This document shows positions 33,493-44,318 of a DNA stretch of 64,000 bases, in pieces. The DNA is taken from assembly GCA_039602395.1 (NCBI GenBank), contig JBCNJP010000012.1, positions 28,630,454 to 28,694,453 of the forward strand, in the 5' to 3' direction. The notes below the pieces were generated by a model that was not told the DNA's origin, ran no database searches, and worked only from the letters and a program-made list of their open reading frames with translations. How positions within the stretch are numbered: the stretch's first letter is position 1; every line of letters begins with the position of its first letter. This DNA is from Deinandra increscens subsp. villosa (taxonomy: Eukaryota > Streptophyta > Magnoliopsida > Asterales > Asteraceae). Both the position numbers and the translations under genes were made by a program.

Positions 33493-36400
33493 TTCTCGCC
33501 CTGTTAAGAGAATTTCGTCCCGAAATTCAGTTGATGTCGATTGATGGTGCTGCATCGGTGGACAATTTAAGGGTAATTCTGTCTAATTTGGTTCTCGCAT
33601 ACCCAGGTGACATTTTGATCATTGACAATGGTTTCAGTGATTTATCACATTGGGAGCGCGATTCTGATTCAATTGCTTAGATCATGGGATTCTTGATTGT
33701 TATGATTTCCAACGAAAATGGGGTTGATAGGCAAACCATTATAGTTTGATAACAAGATGAGGATTGGACACACAGATGAATGTGGTTTTGAGTTGAAGGT
33801 TTTGGGCAAGTCATGATAATTCCTGAATGGACTCTACCAGGATTTTCATGCAGTTCAGATTACAATTATGTGTGCACCCACAATTTTGATTTGCCCTACA
33901 TGACCAGCGTAGGCTTTGCTCATTCTTGAGTTTTCAATTTTTGTCGGAATATGAAATGTGTCATGGATAACATGGATTTTGGAAATGTTTAGGTTGGTTA
34001 TCCATCAGACAGGGTCTTCCTAGGAGTTCTAATTATGGCAGTGTGGGTTGGCTCCAGTTTCTGGGTATTGCAGTCTAAGTTCTCACTAGGATCTGGATAG
34101 GATGGGGTTTGTACGCCACTGGTCCAATCCGTTCCGGGATTCTAAGGGACCAATGTAACGAGGATTAGGTCTTCCTCGCTTTCTAGACCTAGTTATATCT
34201 GTTTGAGGAATAAATTATTATAAGGTTTGTGAACCCTCTTATAGAATTAAGGGGCTCGCGTCGATCGTTAACTTAGTTCTCCTAGCGATTACATACGACT
34301 TTCAAAAGGTTCTGAAATTGGAAAGGTCTCCCTAGAAGTCTCATGAACTATCTCTGGACCAGTTAGTTGGCTGTTACCGGCTTCGGTCCAGCAAAGGGGC
34401 GAATGAAACTTTCTCCCATATAAGGCTTCAAAGGGTGCAACTGGATGCTTATGTGATAGCTATTGTTGTAAGAGATTTAGCTGGTGATAAATGATCTTCC
34501 TAATCATTTTCGAAGTCAATACCTAAGCAAAAATCATATCTTCCAATGTTTGATTTGTCCTATCACTTTGGCCATCATCCTAGGGATGGTAGGCAATACT
34601 CGTATCCAAGTGAGTTCTCAAAGCTTTCTATAATGACTGTCAGGACCTTGAAGTTATACGACTATCTCGCTCAAAGATGATTGGAAAATGGGATGTCTCT
34701 TTTAGATAGATTCTAGTACGTGATACAATTATCCGCAGGAATGTGCAGATTTCGTCAGTTGATCAATTATTACCCAAATGGTATCTCAACTGGAACGAGT
34801 CCTTCGGATGCTTTGCAATAATTCCTTCCATTGGGTGTCTAGGGTTACATTAGTACATCGGAATTTTCCGATATTCGGCTTTATTCTTTTAATATGTCAA
34901 GTGCTTGATGACACGGGTAGAGATTTTAGTCCTCACGTTAGGTCACCAGTAACCATGATACGTCTTATCTGATCCAGTATGGATGGAAACACCTAGTTTC
35001 GTGTGCCTCATCCAAAAACTAAGGGTCTGTTTGGTACGAGGTAATGGAATGAACGAGTGAATGGAATGGACAAGGTAATGGAATAGTTGATAGAATGAAA
35101 TGGATCATTACCATTCCATCATCCTGTTTGGTTCCCATGTGGGAATGAAATAAATTATTATTTCGTGTTGTTTGATAGTTAGTAAACGAAGTAATCGAAT
35201 ACAGTTTTACCAACATTTCTATTTAAAAATATTATATTTGATTTATATTTATATTTTAGTTTTTTTTTATTTTTTAAATTTTATATAATTTATTTTTATT
35301 AAATATTTTAATTTTTAAGTCTTATTTTAATTTTAATTTTTATTTTTATTTGCAAATTTACTTTTATTTTTATTTTTTTGGTTTATTTGTTATATTTTAT
35401 TTTTATTATATTTATTTTATTATTGTATTTCATTTTTATATTTTTCTTCATATTTTTTTATTTTTTATTCTTGATTTTTTTTGTTTTCTAAAATTCTAAT
35501 AAAAATTAATCTGAATAAAATTTTCATTTCATTACTTGAGGGAATGGAAGAAAAACACCATACCCCTAAGGAATGAAAATCTCTATATATGGAAGGAACC
35601 ATATTCCTTACGTAATGGTCAATTACATTCCAATGTGTGCTACCAAGCATGTCATTTTTCATTCCAATGTAATAACCCATTCCATCCACCCTTAATTCCT
35701 GCATACCAAAAGCTACCTAAGTTCTTCACGCTTTCCTTGTTAGGCACCCTAGAGTAACAAATTTCAATGATTTTTTCCATAGTTTGACTCTCCATGCCAT
35801 GTAGTCATTCTTCCTTAGTTTCTCGTCCTTGAGAGCTTCGAGTTAAGTGTAGCATAATGGTGATGTGAGCCTAACACAACTCCATGAGGTGAGGCTATTA
35901 TGAATGGTCGTACTGAGTGCTCAAACTCGAGGTGGCTTAATATGTGCCTTCCTATTTGGGGCGCCCTAGATGACGTTAGCCCTACCGGATCTCGTAATCG
36001 TAACCATCGAGTATCTCAAACCATCGTCATTGTCATATTCTTAACTCTTAGAAGGTATTGGAGGTTCTTATGGCCAGTGTATACGATACACATTCCTCCC
36101 TACAGGTAGTACCTCCAATCCTTAGAGTGACCATTACGGCTCCATGCTCTAAGTCATGGGTTGTACGTGAATCTTAGCTTTCGAGAGGCGTAGGCGATGA
36201 ATTTCTCTCTAAGTCAAAATGGTTTTCAGGTTGGGAAATTTTGAAGGGGTTCTTCATGGATCTATGGTAGTAGCTAGCGAGACCTAATTGTTTCGGATTT
36301 TTGACGGGGTTCACGAAGTGCTCTAATTCTTTATGGCTTCGACTCTTATACGAATCGACTTAGATACCTTAGTCGTCGATCACATCTCCTAAGAAATGTA

Positions 36401-36831
36401 CCCCCATGAATCCAAAATGTCACATTTGGAGAATTTCACGTACCATTTCTACTTCCAAGCAACTCTGGGAAAAGTCTTAGATGTTGCTTATGTTTATCCT
36501 TACTACAGGAGTAGGTTATGATATCTTTGATGATACCAAGTTTATTCCTATATGGGTTTGCACTCGAGGTTCAGTAGTCTATGAACATGGCTGGTACATT
36601 CGTCTAATCGGAAGGCATAACTAGAAACTAATAGCGACTATGACAAGTCCTAAATCTCGTCTTGGCAGTGTCTTCCTCATAACCTCTAAGCTGGTGGTAG
36701 CCTGATTCTTATTAGATATATTAGTAGAAATTTAACCTTTACAACTGGTCGAGTTGATTGTCAATTCTTAGGAATGGATAGCAGTCCTTCACTGCTAGTT
36801 TGTTCCACTCACGACAATCGACACACTACCA
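33493..36831 (-). pseudogene. Decayed internal region of chromovirus-like Ty3/gypsy, copy 2
   Basis: This is colinear with 1466-4140 of copy 1 and clearly the same family. The RNase H relic with the YTDHKNL-type phrase lies at about 36050-36125 on the minus strand. No ORF is intact. It ends abruptly at about 36831, where copy 1 continues into RT, gag and the primer site. A PIF/Harbinger-like MITE (35023-35717) is inserted here and is absent from copy 1. Confidence 0.75.
35023..35717. mobile_element. PIF/Harbinger (Tourist)-like MITE
   Basis: The ends GGGTCTGTTTGGTACGAGG and, on the other strand, GGTAGCTTTTGGTATGCAGG are imperfect inverted repeats. The TSD is TAA at 35020-35022 and 35718-35720. 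Copy 1 has the uninterrupted site at about 3030, which proves the insertion. GGAATG/CATTCC words recur throughout, and the interior (35220-35500) is extremely T-rich. It is non-coding. Confidence 0.85.
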
Positions 36832-36935
36832 AAAAGGGGCCATGAAACTCACCAACATTTAGAGGCCGTTCCATATATCCACGACTATGACTTCATGACG
36901 TCACATGCCTGCATTCCCGAAAGTTCAGGGTGTGA
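36832..36935. repeat. Rearranged LTR fragments at the copy 2 breakpoint
   Basis: A short direct fragment (AAAAGGGGCCATGAAACTCACC, like 7239-7262) is followed at 36862 by an inverted copy of the LTR start (like 6148-6220, ending TTCAGGGTGTGA). The order shows a rearrangement, not a normal element end. Confidence 0.65.
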
Positions 36936-37232
36936 AAATCACATAGATCTAACAAAAATCAACATGCATGGCATAGATCTAACCCTAATCCATCATAAAA
37001 ATGCAATCTTGACCATGAATCTCATAGATCTAGCAAGAAACAACATGCATGACATAGATCTAAACCTAATCAATCATAAAGTTGCAATCTTGATCATGAA
37101 TATCATAGATCTAGTAGGAAACAACATGCATGACATAGATCTAACCCTAATCTATCATAAAGTTGCAATCTTTGATCAAATAATCCATAGATCTATCATC
37201 ATACATCATGTATGGCACATATCTATCCTAAA
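36920..37232. repeat. 81-bp tandem repeat, about 3.5 copies
   Basis: The phrase CATGCATG(G/A)CATAGATCTAA recurs at 36963, 37044 and 37125, exactly 81 bp apart. Because 81 is a multiple of three, it keeps a frame open on the plus strand, but there is no sign of a gene. Confidence 0.88.
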
Positions 37233-37432
37233 TGCATGATAAAGCTCAGATCTTGACATGTAATTTCAAAGGATTACAAGGAACTTACCAAAAACCAAAA
37301 AGAAGGGATGATATGGGGTGAAACAAGCTTGGATCCTTGATGATTTGGCTCTAAAATCAAGATGGAATGAAGAACATTTGAAAGCTAGCTCTTTACAGCC
37401 GTTTTAGAAGTGGATGGGTGAAGAAATGAGGA
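37233..37432. other. Unassigned flank of the CACTA element
   Basis: No gene is seen. Together with 63771-64000 it forms the original target of the CACTA insertion, probably another LTR. Confidence 0.4.
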
Positions 37433-37750
37433 CACTACGTCAAATTCACTTTTGGCCACGAAAAAAAAACCATGAGCAAAGGTGTTTGGTCACTTTTTTT
37501 TTCTTCATTCCAATCGACACCAAAGGTCCCGTCACCTTATGTATCCTACGACCACGTTACAATATCAGTGGCTGAAGCCACCTAGAAGCGTGGCTAAAGG
37601 GTACCAATATTTATTATTGTAATCAAACAATTCTTCCGGAAAGCGTGGCCAAAGGGTCCCAACGGCCACATGTGTTTGTTTAATGTGGCCTTTGGTATTA
37701 TATGGTCACATATATTTGTGTTTTAGCCACATACATCAAACAATTCTTCC
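37433..37750. repeat. CACTA left TIR and subterminal repeats
   Basis: The CACTACGTCAAA terminus is followed by repeated TTGGCCACG, GTGGCCAAAGGG, GGCCACATGTG and AGCCACAT words in both orientations. These resemble the subterminal binding sites used by TNPA-type proteins. A 19-bp phrase around CAATTCTTCCGGAAAG is duplicated at 37627 and 37739. Confidence 0.8.
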
Positions 37751-37834
37751 GGAAAGCTGGTTTGGTGTTAAGTACACTTTCGGCATCTTTTTCCGATCAT
37801 TATTTACCTAAAAACATGACAAATAAATCCGATC

Positions 37835-37838
<4 letters not shown>

Positions 37839-37877
<39 letters not shown>

Positions 37878-37882
37878 TATAT
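37839..37882. repeat. (TA)n microsatellite
   Basis: A TA run with a short ACAC interruption, just beyond the last exon of the TNP1-like gene. Confidence 0.95.
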
Positions 37883-38262
37883 AGTTAATAGATTAGCAGA
37901 TACAATTAATTAATGTAGTAATTACTTGTGGTTGTTCCAGTACTTTTTGAACCGTAGAATGATCAACTAGCTGTGATTTATTTGATGTGTTATTAGAATG
38001 AAGGATCATTCGGTTCATCGGCCATGCAATAATATATTTATTTTCAACCTTCGAAAGCATTGTTTTATCATCTAATGGGAATGGTAAATATTTTACACCC
38101 ATATTGACCTGATAAGCTGTAATTCTACGGCAACCAGGAGGTAAGACTTACATGAATCTTCTCATCTTTTTCTTTTGGTATTAATTTAGCCATTCCCATG
38201 ACGTTCAGTGGATCCCCTTCCATGTGCAACGTCGTAGTTTCGCACCCCTGATCAGAAGTGAC

Positions 38263-38296
38263 ATAATAATAATAATAATTATTATTATTATTATAG
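38263..38296. repeat. (AAT)n/(ATT)n palindrome
   Basis: An AAT triplet run switches directly into ATT triplets, making a perfect simple-sequence inverted repeat inside an intron. Confidence 0.9.
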
Positions 38297-38829
38297 CATA
38301 TATATTAACAATCAATTAATTAAAGTAAAAAATAGAATAAAAAATTGTGGTATATACTAATATATATACCTCTGGGATTACTGGCTGATCGATAGGAGCT
38401 GCAATGGCATCATACTTATTTGGTTTTTCCAACTGATCACTCTTCTTAGGAGGTACTTTACGAGCTGCATGTTTTACTGATTTTACATGTCTCTTATTGT
38501 TTTCCTAAATTGACACCATGTAATTAACTGATTAGTTACATATATATTAATTAACAATATCGTCAAAGCGATTTGTTAATCCTTAATTATATATATATAT
38601 CACTTCCTGCTTTGATGCCCCAGCAGTACTGGCTGCAGCAGCTGCTGCTTCTGTTATTTTTCTCTTTTTCCTCTAAAGACATCATCAGCATTTAATTATA
38701 TGATCATATAGCAATTAGTTATAAGGGAAGTACACAATTGTGTAATAATTAAAATAGTTACCCTTTCCTTTCCCGAGAACTATAACCAAACTTATCATAG
38801 CCGGAACAGTTAATTATCAGTTATATTCC

Positions 38830-39190
38830 GGAACAACTCTAACTATCCTGATGAACTTTAACTAACCTGATGAACTTTAACTATCTGGATGAACTATAAC
38901 AACACGGTGAACTATAACTAGAGACGCATGTTCATCCAGATGAACTAGAATCTTCTGGATCAACTCTAACTATCCCGATGAACTCTAACTATCCTGATGA
39001 ACTAGGAACTTCCGGATTAACTCTAACTATCCCGATGAACTCTAACTATCCTGATGAAATTTTTACTATCCTTATGAACTTTATCGATACTGAGGAACTT
39101 TAACTATCTGGATGAACTCTAACTATCTGGATGAACTATAACTAGAGATGCATGTTCATCCAGATGAACTAGAATCTTCCAAATCAACTC
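38830..39190. repeat. CACTA internal array of GATGAACT-containing repeats (left)
   Basis: More than ten copies of a roughly 22-24 bp unit of the form CTAACTATCC(T/C)GATGAACT lie in an intron. The same core recurs at 57850 and in the arrays at 58340-62230 near the other end of the CACTA element. Confidence 0.85.
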
Positions 39191-39531
39191 AAATTCAGAA
39201 CTATTTCAAATCCGTACCTTATCGGCCGACCGTTGAGATGAGTTTGATGGAGTATATAGTTTTCGCGATGTATTGTGCGCGTAATTGATCATGTCCTACA
39301 TACAATTAATTCAATTAGTTAATTAATTAATAAATATGCGCTCGAGGGAGATTGATCATATCAGCAATAATACTTAATTACCGTTGTATTTACATTGGAA
39401 TGCTGATTACAATTGTTTTTAGATCTTACAGTTGTAGTAAGAGGCGTCTCCGCGGACGTTACCTACGAAATGATTTAATGATTTATAATAATTAATCGAT
39501 AAAAAGTAAAGTATATAATATAATTAATTAT

Positions 39532-39535
<4 letters not shown>

Positions 39536-39572
<37 letters not shown>
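39536..39572. repeat. (TA)n microsatellite
   Basis: A TA run just past the donor site region of a TNP1-like exon. Confidence 0.95.
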
Positions 39573-39577
<5 letters not shown>

Positions 39578-40560
39578 TGTCCCTTACAGAATTTACCGCT
39601 TTATCATCTTGTTTATCTTGAATCATGTGGTTCATAAACTTCGTAAGCTTTTCAATTTTTTCATGTTGTACTTTAACCATATCAGTTAGGTGCTCAACCT
39701 CTTGATCCTTTTTCTCACGCAACTGTTTTTCATTTTTTAGTTCCGCCTCAAGGTTTTTGATCCGTTCTTTTGATTGCCCTTTTGGAGCACCCTGCCAATA
39801 TCCACGGGAAGTCACTCCATATCCAATACCTTTTAGGTATCCGACCCTTTCCTTTCCAAGGACCAATGTCAGGGCATGCGTTCCCGGTTCTACGGTCACG
39901 GATCCCGCATTTATTTTTGTTTCATTCTCGGCCTGCAGTAATTAATTTACTTAATGTAGTGAGGTGCTGTTAATTTTTTAACATGTGAATAATTAGGTAT
40001 ATATATAGCAATTAAACTTACTATATCAACTGTAACGTCCTTCACCACATGCATTTTGTATTCCCCCTCTTTATTTACCCTTCCCTTCCTCCACATAAAC
40101 GCTCGAGAGGGGCAATCATCAGCTGCAATTTCTTTGTTTTGTACCTTGTATTATAATAATAATATATATCAGACTTGAAACATACATTGCACGTTCTTAA
40201 CCATGACTGGGTGTAACACACTTAGCTTATTACCAGTTTTTCTTTCAGATAGACATATCCTCCCCGTCCCATTGTATGATCATAAACATACTGTGCTCGA
40301 ACCTCTTTTGCAATCTTTGACGCAGCCTTTCCAACAGAATAGTAGGATTTATAATTATAATCTCATTAATTAACACTTAGCTTAATTAATGAAATCTGCA
40401 GTTTGAATTGAATAAAAACCTTGAATTCTTCAGATTTTGTATATGCTATAAATATGTCTCAGCCTTCTTTTTTCACAATAGCGAGATACATCTTTGGAAC
40501 TTTCTCAAGCACGATGGGTTTTGCTAGGTTGGGACGAATGTGTTTCTCGAAAATCTTTCT

Positions 40561-41218
40561 TGTAAGGAAATGATTTTCTGAGTCAACCGGATGAAGACGA
40601 AGATTTCCGGTTGAAGATATATTCAAGCGGAAGAATGCTCAAGCGGAAGCTTTTGTCAACCGGAAGCTCAACCGGAAGAACATTTCCGGGTGAACTCTTT
40701 TATCCAACAGTATAAAGAGTTCAACCGGAAAAGTACAGAAAGATTACTTTTGCAGAATTCAGACCTGCAACAACTTCTATTCTTCCAAAGTCACATCCTA
40801 GCCGTCTCCTACTTATAGATAAATGCATTTTGCACATTTCCTCTTTTGTATGTTTACTAATGTTCTTTTAGTAAGTTTATTGTTTGACTTTTATGTACGG
40901 TTAGATTAGCCCGTATGAGATCAACGGCTGTAGTTGATCTCCTTAGTACTATTTATAGTTGTTAGCTAGTTCATTCACAAGTACCAGATTTAGTGCTTAC
41001 ACTTGTAACAGTTTGAACTTGAGTTAATGCAAATAGTACCGAGAAATTTATTATCTTGTGTTCACTAGTTTATGCAATCAATACAATCAAACTACAAGTA
41101 TAAGTAAAACAAAGCTTAAGTAAAAACAAGTATGATACAACTTCATTCCGCATGGTTGTGATCTGCATGTAAAGAGTTCTTGTTCTGATTATTTCTCTGA
41201 GTAATCAACGGTCCTACA
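40561..41218 (+). repeat. 5' LTR of the intact Sirevirus
   Basis: It begins TGTAAGGAAA and ends GTCCTACA. The first 170 bp hold eight CAACCGGA-type words or close variants on both strands. A perfect 9-bp inverted repeat (40917-40925 and 40933-40941) sits just upstream of a TATA-like TATTTATA at 40950-40957, which would start transcription near 40985. No canonical AATAAA was seen. Confidence 0.95.
40917..40957 (+). promoter_or_regulatory. LTR promoter: inverted repeat plus TATA box
   Basis: GAGATCAAC and GTTGATCTC pair across a 7-bp loop, followed by TATTTATA at 40950. The diverged LTR at 22225-22914 keeps the same structure with a compensatory C-G to T-A change in the arm. The 3' LTR repeats it. 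Confidence 0.65.
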
Positions 41219-41220
41219 AG

Positions 41221-41232
41221 TGGTATCAGAGC
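41221..41232 (+). promoter_or_regulatory. Primer-binding site (initiator Met tRNA)
   Basis: TGGTATCAGAGC lies two bases after the LTR end. This is the standard complement to the 3' end of plant initiator methionine tRNA. Confidence 0.95.
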
Positions 41233-41336
41233 TTTGGCTCTACACTTTGAAGACTTCTAGTGCTTCAAAGTTGATACTTTACTTGCTCACTTGAGTTTTT
41301 ACAAGCTTTTTCCGTTTTAACAAACTGTTTTTCACA

Positions 41337-44297
41337 ATGACTGACTTAACTCTTGGTTCACTAAATGGTAGCTCTAACAAACCACCAATTTTCACTCCTG
41401 ATGACTTTGATACTTGGAAACTCAGGATGGAAGGTTTTGTTAGAAGCCTAGACAGACGCATTTGGAACAGGTTGACTGTAGGTCCTTATAGTCCAACTGT
41501 TCAATCTGCTGATGATGCCGAAGTGCAAATACCAAAACCACTAGACAAATATGTTGAAGCTGATTATAATGAGCTTGAATATGATCACAAGGCCTACTGG
41601 ACACTCCAGGCTGCATTACCCAACTCTATACTGGTAGGGTTTAAGGGATATAAGACAGCAAATGGCTTGTGGAATGCTCTCAGTGAAATGTATGAAGGGT
41701 CTAGTGAGGTTAAGGAAAACAAAAAGGATGTTTTGAAACAAAGATATGAAAACTTCACTTACAAAACTGGTGAATCTATGACCAACCAGTATCTTAGATT
41801 TGTTTCACTTCTTGATGAATTGCAAAAGGTAGAAGTAACAATAGAACAGGCTGATGCTAACAGGAAGTTCCTGAGATCCTTACCTCCAATGTGGACTGTT
41901 TACACAGTAAGCATTAGGGAGTGCAAGGACCTCAAAAAGCTTAAACTAAGTGAACTCCATGGAGTCCTTAGTGCTTATGAAATGGAGCTTAATCTTAAGC
42001 AAAATAACTTCCCTGAGGCATCACCACAGTTGCAAACCACTGCTTTGGTTACAACTGATTTTCAAAAGATCTCAAATTCTTCTCAATATCACTCACCCTC
42101 AGTCAGTTTCAATGAGCCAACTAGATGCTCAGAGAGTTCTTCAACATTGTTTGACAACTCTCACTCTGCCTATGTGGCAACTGACTCATCTCAAGGATTC
42201 ACACGTGAAGACTTGGAATGCATAGGGGCAGATGATCTGGAGGAAATGGACATTTTAACTCAATTAGCTATGGTTTCTGTAAGAGCCCAAAGGTTTTATA
42301 AGAGAACAGGAAGAACTTATAAAGGGTCAAAGGGATCATCAATTGGGTTGGATAAATCTAAAGCTAAATGTTATAACTGTCACCAACTTGGTCATTTTGC
42401 TAGGGAATGCAAGCAGCCAAGGAGAGAAGGACAGAATAACAACAACAATGTCCAACAGAGATCAAATCATGGAAGCAACAACAGCAGCAGTCAACACATC
42501 AACAGCAACAGCAACCAACAGCCAACACAACCAAAACCACTTGGAAATCAAAATGTGGTGGCAGCTGTAGCTAACCAGACTGAATGCTTTGAGTGGGATG
42601 ACTTTGTCACTGAGTTTGAGCCAATCAACCATGCTTTGATGGCCAAAGAAGATTCAACAGAACAGGTAAATGAGATTCCTGAAAAAGTTTTGGAAAATCT
42701 ATGCAGCCCTGCATGCATAGAACAAGTGTCAAAGTACAGGAAACATAACACTGATCTAATTGATGAAGTTTCTAATCTGAATGAGTTGAAAAATTGCTTT
42801 AAGAAAACTGAAAATGCATACATCACCAAACTTGAAAATTTGAACAAAGAATTTGATGCATTAAAGCTGACTAACTCTATTTTGGAAACACAATTGGAAG
42901 ATTTGTTGAACAAACTAACTGTTTCAAGACAAGAAACAAAAGATGCAAAAGCAGAAAATGACATTCTTGAAATCAAGTTAAAAGATGCTTTGTTCACCTG
43001 TGACAAATTCCAAACAGCTAACAAGAAAGCTGAGAAACTTTGGAATGGAGTAATGCATGGGAAAACAGGTATTGGGTACAACAATGTTGAACCACCCAAG
43101 GAATATTCACCTGTTATTGCTCCAATCCAAGCACTTCAGAAGGAGTGTGGTGTGAGTCTAACTGTTGATAGCACCACATGCTCTTCTCCTGAACCAAATT
43201 CTGTTGAATCATTATCAAACTGTGAAGTCAAAGATGCTAGCACATCAGCATCTGTTGACCAATCCAAGGTTTTAAAACCAAAAGTTGCTTTTCCACCCCC
43301 AACTATTTATGAGCCCAAAGACTCAAAAGTTGGAGGAAAACTACCTGAGAAGCCAAAACCCAGTGAATCTGAGAAAATGGGTAAGATAACTTACCACCAG
43401 GTCACAAATGAAGATTCAGCCAAAAACACAAACACTTACCAAAGGAAAATGTTTGAATGTGTTTTCTGTGGTGAAAAAGGGCACATGGCTGCAATGTGCA
43501 AATTCAATCCTTTGAGCAAAACCCAAAATTTGTTAAAACCCAAAACTGTTCTTACTCAGAAAAGATCTACAGGAAAAACTTCACCTGTAAGAAGCAACAC
43601 TTTGAAATATTTTGATACTGAGTCAAACAAAGTTTTAATTGGGAACAACAAAAATGGAAGTTTTTCAGTCTTAAAAATGAACAGGGTTCCGGCTGAACTT
43701 CAACCGGAAAAATTTTCAACCGGAAATGAAGTTCAACCGGAAAACTCCAAATCACTGAGATCAGTTACTGCACCTAAACAACGACCCAGGGTTCAGTTTA
43801 CTGATGAGTATGACCATTTTGAAGGTCAAGGAAGGAGAAACCCATCTAGAGGCAAGACCACCTCTAGAGAAAATTTTGTGAAAAACAAGCACAACTCTCA
43901 ACCGGAAATTCCCTCTAGTTCAAGTGGAAATGCCACTGTTGCATTTCACAGTGAGAGATCTAGCCAGTCAAACAAATTTTCAAATCTAAAGGCTAGAATC
44001 TCACCAGCAACTAGTGTTGATCAAACCTACATCTCACACAATGAGGTGCCAAAGGTTTTGACTAACAAACAAAAGAAATATAGGGAATACAGAGAGAGGA
44101 AAATTGCTGAGAGAAGGCTTAGCAAAACAAACAGGCAAGATCAAACAAGTGAACAGTCTGAACACTTGAACATTGATCAAGATGATCTGTTGAATGAGGA
44201 TCCATTACAACATACTTTAGTACTTAAAGAGTACAAGTATTATGATGCTTCTGGCAAGCCCAAGACCTCAAAGGCTTGGGTTCCCTTTAGAAATTAA
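41337..44297 (+). CDS. gag: Sirevirus Gag
   Basis: This 986-residue structural protein forms the cytoplasmic particle and binds RNA. The start is the first ATG after the primer site, 119 nt past the LTR. Residues about 15-190 form the copia-type Gag (UBN2/DUF4219-like) domain with FDTWKLRMEGFV, YWTLQAALP and a QYLRFVSLLDEL helix. A first zinc knuckle, CYNCHQLGHFAREC (CX2CX4HX4C), is at about 344-357, followed by an Asn/Gln-rich stretch. A coiled coil is at about 465-570 and a second knuckle, CVFCGEKGHMAAMC, at about 707-720. The C-terminus is basic. Gag is long, as usual in Sireviruses. CAACCGGA words encode QPE in one frame and STG in another at 43690-43740. It ends with TAA at 44295, 20 nt before the pol frame opens. 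Confidence 0.93.
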   Translation: MTDLTLGSLNGSSNKPPIFTPDDFDTWKLRMEGFVRSLDRRIWNRLTVGPYSPTVQSADDAEVQIPKPLDKYVEADYNELEYDHKAYWTLQAALPNSILVGFKGYKTANGLWNALSEMYEGSSEVKENKKDVLKQRYENFTYKTGESMTNQYLRFVSLLDELQKVEVTIEQADANRKFLRSLPPMWTVYTVSIRECKDLKKLKLSELHGVLSAYEMELNLKQNNFPEASPQLQTTALVTTDFQKISNSSQYHSPSVSFNEPTRCSESSSTLFDNSHSAYVATDSSQGFTREDLECIGADDLEEMDILTQLAMVSVRAQRFYKRTGRTYKGSKGSSIGLDKSKAKCYNCHQLGHFARECKQPRREGQNNNNNVQQRSNHGSNNSSSQHINSNSNQQPTQPKPLGNQNVVAAVANQTECFEWDDFVTEFEPINHALMAKEDSTEQVNEIPEKVLENLCSPACIEQVSKYRKHNTDLIDEVSNLNELKNCFKKTENAYITKLENLNKEFDALKLTNSILETQLEDLLNKLTVSRQETKDAKAENDILEIKLKDALFTCDKFQTANKKAEKLWNGVMHGKTGIGYNNVEPPKEYSPVIAPIQALQKECGVSLTVDSTTCSSPEPNSVESLSNCEVKDASTSASVDQSKVLKPKVAFPPPTIYEPKDSKVGGKLPEKPKPSESEKMGKITYHQVTNEDSAKNTNTYQRKMFECVFCGEKGHMAAMCKFNPLSKTQNLLKPKTVLTQKRSTGKTSPVRSNTLKYFDTESNKVLIGNNKNGSFSVLKMNRVPAELQPEKFSTGNEVQPENSKSLRSVTAPKQRPRVQFTDEYDHFEGQGRRNPSRGKTTSRENFVKNKHNSQPEIPSSSSGNATVAFHSERSSQSNKFSNLKARISPATSVDQTYISHNEVPKVLTNKQKKYREYRERKIAERRLSKTNRQDQTSEQSEHLNIDQDDLLNEDPLQHTLVLKEYKYYDASGKPKTSKAWVPFRN

Positions 44298-44299
44298 TC

Positions 44300-44318
44300 A
44301 ATTTTCTCTGTGTGTAGG
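44300..44318 (+). promoter_or_regulatory. Splice-acceptor-like site at the gag/pol border
   Basis: A pyrimidine-rich run ends TTTTCTCTGTGTGTAG at 44317, and the pol frame opens at the next base. In the pol frame this TAG and another at 44288 are stops, so frameshifting cannot enter pol here. An in-phase donor candidate is CAG/GTAAAT at 42665/42666. Confidence 0.45.

Larger units (their letters stand above)
37905..40560 (-). pseudogene. CACTA TNP1/Ptta-like gene, downstream exons
   Basis: This continues the gene from 53226 across the Sirevirus insertion. Exons with GT/AG borders can be followed: 40560-40420 (KIFEKHIRPNLAKPIVLEKVP), about 40326-40234 (GRGGYVYLKEKL), about 40144-40022 (RAFMWRKGRVNKEGEY), about 39932-39597 (HALTLVLGKERVGYLKG.., then a coiled coil rich in Glu and Lys), shorter exons near 39460 and 39290, a basic and alanine-rich exon (RKKRKITEAAAAAAS) near 38670, one ending near 38370, and a terminal exon (YLPFPLDDKTMLSKVENKY) down to about 37905. 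A TGA replaces Trp at 40459-40461. The family is Ptta/En/Spm or TNP1 plant transposase-associated proteins, thought to bind element DNA. The end is uncertain. Confidence 0.7.

Noticed and set aside
36895..37239. 114-residue ORF with 27-residue repeats (HDIDL-type)
   Set aside because: It is the direct by-product of an 81-bp tandem repeat, whose length keeps a frame open. No protein features are seen.
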